Assembly: GCF_013260645.1 (NCBI RefSeq)
Contig: NZ_CP053921.1
Span: 2,217,281-2,281,280, forward strand
DNA: 64,000 bases
From: Erythrobacter mangrovi
GTDB taxonomy: Bacteria; Pseudomonadota; Alphaproteobacteria; Sphingomonadales; Sphingomonadaceae
Direction: 5' to 3'
The notes beneath the pieces were generated by a model. The model did no database searches. It worked only from the letters and a program-made list of their open reading frames with translations, and was not told the origin of the DNA. The position numbers were made by a program, and so were the translations under genes. This document shows positions 58,537 through 64,000 of the stretch, piece by piece (positions within the stretch are counted from its first letter, which is position 1; every line of letters begins with the position of its first letter).

Positions 58537-58592
58537 GGGGACGAATCCCCGTCTGTGGGCGCGCCTATACGGGTGAGACCCGATTCATGCAA
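58537..58592 (-). promoter_or_regulatory. S10 operon promoter and 5' leader hairpin
   Basis: -35 TTGCAT (58587-58592), a 17-base spacer and -10 TATAGG (58564-58569) on the minus strand, followed by a GC-rich discriminator CGCGCCCA. The start of the transcript then carries GGGGATTCGTCCCC, a hairpin with UUCG loop (58537-58550). The same arrangement occurs at rpsL. Confidence 0.7.
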
Positions 58593-58676
58593 CCCCCGAT
58601 TTCCACCCAATTTCACCCAGGTGGGAAAAGGCATGGCAAGCGGCCGATTGGAGCCTGCACAATGCCGGGAAAAGCA

Positions 58677-58706
58677 GGGGCCCGTCCCCACGAAGGGACG
58701 GGCCCC
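58677..58706 (-). terminator. terminator of the str operon after tuf
   Basis: GGGGCCCGTCCC-CACGAA-GGGACGGGCCCC, a perfect 12-bp stem 30 bases after the tuf stop. The minus-strand exit is TGCTTTTCC. Separates str from S10 transcription. Confidence 0.85.
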
Positions 58707-58736
58707 AAACTTATCAAGCAGTCTTCGAAGCGAAGC

Positions 58737-59927
58737 TTACTTGGTGATCGAAGCAACCACGCCCGAGCCGACGGTGCGGCCGCCTTCGCGGATTGCGAAG
58801 CGCAGGCCTTCGTCCATGGCGATCGGCGCGATCAGCTTGACCGAGATGGTCACGTTGTCGCCCGGCATCACCATTTCGGTGCCTTCGGGAAGGATGACTT
58901 CGCCGGTGACGTCGGTGGTGCGGAAGTAGAACTGCGGACGATAGTTCGCGAAGAACGGCGTGTGACGGCCGCCTTCGTCCTTCGAGAGGACGTAAACTTC
59001 GGCGCTGAACTCGGTGTGCGGGTTGACCGAACCGGGCTTCGCGAGGACCTGGCCACGCTCAACGGCTTCACGGCCGATACCGCGGATAAGGGCACCGATG
59101 TTGTCGCCAGCTTCGCCGCGATCGAGCAGCTTGCGGAACATTTCGACGCCGGTGACGGTCGTCTTCTGGGTGTCCTTGATGCCGACGATTTCGACTTCAT
59201 CACCCACGTTGACCACACCGGTTTCGACGCGGCCGGTCACCACAGTGCCGCGACCCGAGATCGAGAACACGTCTTCGATCGGCATCAGGAACGGCTTATC
59301 GACCGGACGATCAGGCTGCGGGATGTGCTCGTCAACGGCATTCATGAGCTCGATGATCGAGTTCTTGCCGATTTCGTCGTCACGTCCTTCGAGCGCGGCG
59401 AGAGCCGAACCCTTTACGATCGCGATGTTGTCGCCATCGAAGTCATAGCTCGAAAGCAGTTCGCGGACCTCCAGTTCGACGAGCTCGAGGATTTCCTCGT
59501 CGTCAACCTGGTCGACCTTGTTCATGTACACGACCAGAGCCGGCACGCCGACCTGACGAGCAAGTAGGATGTGCTCGCGGGTCTGCGGCATCGGACCGTC
59601 AGCGGCGTTCACCACCAGGATTGCACCGTCCATCTGGGCGGCACCGGTGATCATGTTCTTCACATAGTCGGCGTGGCCCGGGCAGTCGACGTGCGCGTAG
59701 TGACGGGCAGCAGTCTCGTACTCAACGTGCGCGGTCGAGATAGTGATGCCGCGCTCGCGCTCTTCGGGAGCTTTGTCGATGTTAGCGAAATCAACCGCCG
59801 CACCGCCATGCTCTTCCGCCATCACCTTGGTGATCGCCGCGGTCAGCGTGGTCTTGCCATGGTCGACGTGCCCGATGGTGCCAATGTTGCAGTGCGGCTT
59901 GTTCCGCTGGAATTTTTCCTTCGCCAT
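58737..59927 (-). CDS. tuf: elongation factor Tu
   Basis: 396 residues: P-loop [31 protein letters not shown] and the C-terminal [11 protein letters not shown]. Brings aminoacyl-tRNA to the ribosome. One copy in this window, 92 bases after fusA, followed by a strong terminator. Confidence 0.99.
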   Translation of the reverse strand: MAKEKFQRNKPHCNIGTIGHVDHGKTTLTAAITKVMAEEHGGAAVDFANIDKAPEERERGITISTAHVEYETAARHYAHVDCPGHADYVKNMITGAAQMDGAILVVNAADGPMPQTREHILLARQVGVPALVVYMNKVDQVDDEEILELVELEVRELLSSYDFDGDNIAIVKGSALAALEGRDDEIGKNSIIELMNAVDEHIPQPDRPVDKPFLMPIEDVFSISGRGTVVTGRVETGVVNVGDEVEIVGIKDTQKTTVTGVEMFRKLLDRGEAGDNIGALIRGIGREAVERGQVLAKPGSVNPHTEFSAEVYVLSKDEGGRHTPFFANYRPQFYFRTTDVTGEVILPEGTEMVMPGDNVTISVKLIAPIAMDEGLRFAIREGGRTVGSGVVASITK

Positions 59928-60019
59928 TTCTCGTATTACCTCTGTCTGAAGAGTTGAATTTCCGTGATGCGGACGGAGCCTGACGGAATCAGGCGCCGCC
60001 CCTAGACCTTGAAACTGCC

Positions 60020-62113
<2,094 letters not shown>

Positions 62114-62179
62114 GTGGAATTCCTCGGGTTCGGGGGTGGGTGGTGCCCGGCCCCCATGTAGGGATTAATGCGACAGTTT

Positions 62180-62228
62180 CGAGACCGGGGTTCGCATCGC
62201 GTCGCCCCCCGGCCCCAATCCCGTCTCG
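62180..62228 (-). other. stem in the rpsG-fusA spacer
   Basis: CGAGAC (62180-62185) pairs with GTCTCG (62223-62228), with GGGG/CCCC inside. The left arm of the right strand reaches the rpsG stop region. Intercistronic structure of unknown role. Confidence 0.35.
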
Positions 62229-62230
62229 CC

Positions 62231-62701
62231 TTACCAGCGGTAGTGCGAGAAGGCGCGGTTCGCGTCCGCCATGCGGTGCGTATCTTCGCGCTTCTTGACG
62301 GCGTTGCCGCGGTTGTTGGCGGCATCCATCAGCTCACCCGACAGGCGTGCGGCCATGGTGGTTTCCGGACGACCGCGCGCGGCGGTGATCAGCCAGCGGA
62401 TGGCCAGTGCCTGGGCACGCTCGGGGCGAACCTCGACCGGCACCTGGTAGGTCGCACCACCAACGCGGCGGCTGCGCACTTCGACCTGCGGCTTGACGTT
62501 GTCGAGAGCGGTATGGAACAGCTCGACCGGGTTCGCCTTGGCCTTGGCTTCGACGGTGTCGAGCGCGGTGTAGACGATACCTTCGGCAACGGCCTTCTTA
62601 CCGTCATACATCAGGTTGTTCATGAACTTCGACAGGACCTGATCACCGAACTTCGGATCAGGCAGGATTTCCCGCTTCTCGGGACGACGACGACGTGACA
62701 T
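62231..62701 (-). CDS. rpsG: 30S ribosomal protein S7
   Basis: 156 residues: [67 protein letters not shown] (position 78-105) and NRAFSHYRW. In E. coli it represses the str operon. 22 bases after rpsL. Confidence 0.98.
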   Translation of the reverse strand: MSRRRRPEKREILPDPKFGDQVLSKFMNNLMYDGKKAVAEGIVYTALDTVEAKAKANPVELFHTALDNVKPQVEVRSRRVGGATYQVPVEVRPERAQALAIRWLITAARGRPETTMAARLSGELMDAANNRGNAVKKREDTHRMADANRAFSHYRW

Positions 62702-62723
62702 TGCTTATCTCCAGTCCCTAATC

Positions 62724-63095
62724 TTACTTCGGACGCTTCGCGCCGTACTTCGAACGGCTCTGCTTGCGGTCCTTGACGCCCTGCGTGTCGAGCACGCCGC
62801 GCAGCACGTGGTAACGCACGCCGGGAAGGTCGCGCACACGGCCGCCGCGGATCAGCACGACGCTGTGTTCCTGCAGGTTGTGGCCTTCGCCGGGGATGTA
62901 GGAGATGACCTCGCGCTGGTTGGTCAGGCGGATCTTGGCCACCTTGCGCAGCGCCGAGTTCGGCTTCTTCGGGGTCGTCGTATAGACGCGGGTGCAAACG
63001 CCGCGCTTCTGCGGGTTCTGCTCCATCGCAGGGACCTTGCTCTTGGCCTTCTGCGGAACGCGGCCCTTGCGGACCAGCTGGTTGATCGTCGGCAT
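62724..63095 (-). CDS. rpsL: 30S ribosomal protein S12 (R88 variant)
   Basis: 123 residues: [41 protein letters not shown] (position 31-51), [20 protein letters not shown]43 is kept, but position 88 is arginine ([13 protein letters not shown]) where E. coli has lysine. K88R is a classical streptomycin-resistance change. Decoding-center protein; first gene of the str operon, with a ~315-base leader. Confidence 0.98.
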   Translation of the reverse strand: MPTINQLVRKGRVPQKAKSKVPAMEQNPQKRGVCTRVYTTTPKKPNSALRKVAKIRLTNQREVISYIPGEGHNLQEHSVVLIRGGRVRDLPGVRYHVLRGVLDTQGVKDRKQSRSKYGAKRPK

Positions 63096-63389
63096 TGAGT
63101 TCTCTCTTCACCGTTGCATGGCGGCGACTAGAGGAATGCGGATGGAAGGTTAGGATCGGCGGCCTTGCGAAAATCCCGCTCGTCCTGAGCCTGTCGAAGG
63201 ACAGGCACCACGAGGGCGCACACCGCACGAGCCTGAAACGCTCCACCCAATCAGCCCTCACGGCCACCGGGTTACTTTGACGGCTGCCCCGAACGAGACG
63301 AGTCTCGCTGCAATAGAAAAGAGCCTCGGCGCTTCAGCACCAGGCCCCCGGGACATAACCGGCAATGTTCAGCTCTATCTGACCTCAGC
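63096..63389 (-). other. long untranslated leader of the str operon
   Basis: No credible gene in the ~290 bases between the leader hairpin and rpsL. On the minus strand it contains near-palindrome CGAGACTCGTCTCG and the dispersed repeat described separately. GAAGAGAGAA before the rpsL start serves as a weak ribosome binding site. Possibly regulatory. Confidence 0.5.
63189..63206. repeat. dispersed palindromic repeat inside the rpsL leader
   Basis: GCCTGTC-GAAG-GACAGGC in the context CGTCCTGAGCCTGTCGAAGG. This string is a familiar intergenic repeat in proteobacteria (from memory). Here it should be part of the rpsL leader RNA. Confidence 0.65.
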
Positions 63390-63446
63390 GGGACGAATCC
63401 CCCTTCGGATGGGCGCGCACATAGTGGGATGGGGGTGCCGGGTCAA
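63390..63446 (-). promoter_or_regulatory. str operon promoter and 5' leader hairpin
   Basis: -35 TTGACC (63441-63446), a 17-base spacer and -10 TATGTG (63418-63423) on the minus strand, then CGCGCCCA and GGGATTCGTCCC (63390-63401), a UUCG-loop hairpin. The same arrangement precedes rpsJ. Confidence 0.7.
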
Positions 63447-63517
63447 GCGCAACCGGGGCGCGCGCCGCCGGGCGACGCCGTGCCCGGGTCCGTGGCAGCC
63501 CTGCCGCCCTGCGCCTG

Positions 63518-63943
63518 CTAGGCCGCGACGGGCAGTGCCTCCTGCCGTGCATGCTCGGCCAGCGCCAGCCCCAGGTCTTCGTAGGAATAGGCGCCGACGT
63601 AATAGCGGTTGAAGGTCTTCATCGTCACGCCGGCGGGCAAGGGATCCTGGGGCGACGGGATTGCGGGAGGATCGAGCGCCCCGCCCTCGTCTTCCCAGGA
63701 ATCGACCGGCCCGGCCACTGCCGGGGGTCGGGTCTCGCCGGCATAGGTGCCGTAGATGATGCGTTCGGGCGTTTCCGCCCCGTTCCTGGTGGTCGACATC
63801 TGGTGCAACTCCCTTAGCTGGCGCACGCGCTCGGCGTATTCGGATACCTTGGCGAAATGATCGTCGCGTCCGCTCCGGTCGCCGGCGGCGCTGGCCTTCA
63901 TCACCGCGACCTGGTGCGCGTGGAGCAGTTCGTTCAGGTCCAT
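63518..63943 (-). CDS. hypothetical protein
   Basis: 141 residues. ATG at 63943 with AAAGG upstream. A helical N-terminal part (MDLNELLHAHQVAVMKASAAG, EYAERVRQLRELHQMS), a disordered proline/acid-rich middle, then FNRYYVGAYSYEDLGLALAEHARQEAL. No signal peptide, membrane segment or known family. Upstream of and codirectional with the str operon but separated by its promoter. Confidence 0.7.
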   Translation of the reverse strand: MDLNELLHAHQVAVMKASAAGDRSGRDDHFAKVSEYAERVRQLRELHQMSTTRNGAETPERIIYGTYAGETRPPAVAGPVDSWEDEGGALDPPAIPSPQDPLPAGVTMKTFNRYYVGAYSYEDLGLALAEHARQEALPVAA

Positions 63944-64000
63944 GGGTCTTACCTTTGCTGGTGCGAGGGGGAGCGGTCCGGATCGCCCGGGCGCATCGTT

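Overview
The window is a GC-rich chromosomal segment of an alphaproteobacterium, most likely a sphingomonad of the Erythrobacteraceae type. This is inferred from four things: a GTTC-N7-GTTC LexA box in front of uvrA, the order of the ribosomal genes with adk after secY, a TCA block mdh-sucD-sucA-sucB-lpdA, and frequent GTG/TTG starts. No rRNA, tRNA, CRISPR array, transposase or integrase was seen.

Layout. 1-6.8 kb: an accessory HEPN-like gene that looks less GC-rich than its neighbours, a small membrane protein, an exported methyltransferase-like protein, SOS-controlled uvrA, and two small genes of unknown function separated by a perfect 17-bp hairpin. 6.8-18.3 kb: a TIR-transmembrane-TPR protein, a beta-propeller lipoprotein, an M13 peptidase, two tandem paralogous membrane diguanylate cyclases followed by thpR, and an M3 peptidase. 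18.3-23 kb: a vitamin B12 uptake operon btuB-btuF-btuC-btuD (minus strand), coupled by 4-base overlaps and headed by a cobalamin riboswitch. 23-26.7 kb: a SleB-type cell wall hydrolase, a small unknown gene, and a GGDEF-EAL protein. 27-34.6 kb: malate dehydrogenase, succinyl-CoA ligase alpha without its beta partner, and the complete 2-oxoglutarate dehydrogenase complex. 34.6-39.7 kb: a membrane protein, an amidase, a PepSY protein coupled to a TRIC-type channel, and two related exported glycine-zipper proteins.

40-63.1 kb is the str-S10-spc-alpha ribosomal supercluster on the minus strand: rpsL-rpsG-fusA-tuf, rpsJ to rpmD, rplO-secY-adk, and rpsM-rpsK-rpoA-rplQ. It is interrupted twice. A glycosyltransferase gene sits on the opposite strand between rpmD and rplO, with a two-way terminator behind it. 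An SRPBCC gene and gdhA sit between adk and rpsM. The str and S10 promoters share a 17-bp spacer, a GC-rich discriminator and the same 5' leader hairpin, so the two blocks may be co-regulated. Ribosomal protein S12 carries arginine at position 88, a classical streptomycin-resistance residue. The last kilobase has one unknown gene.
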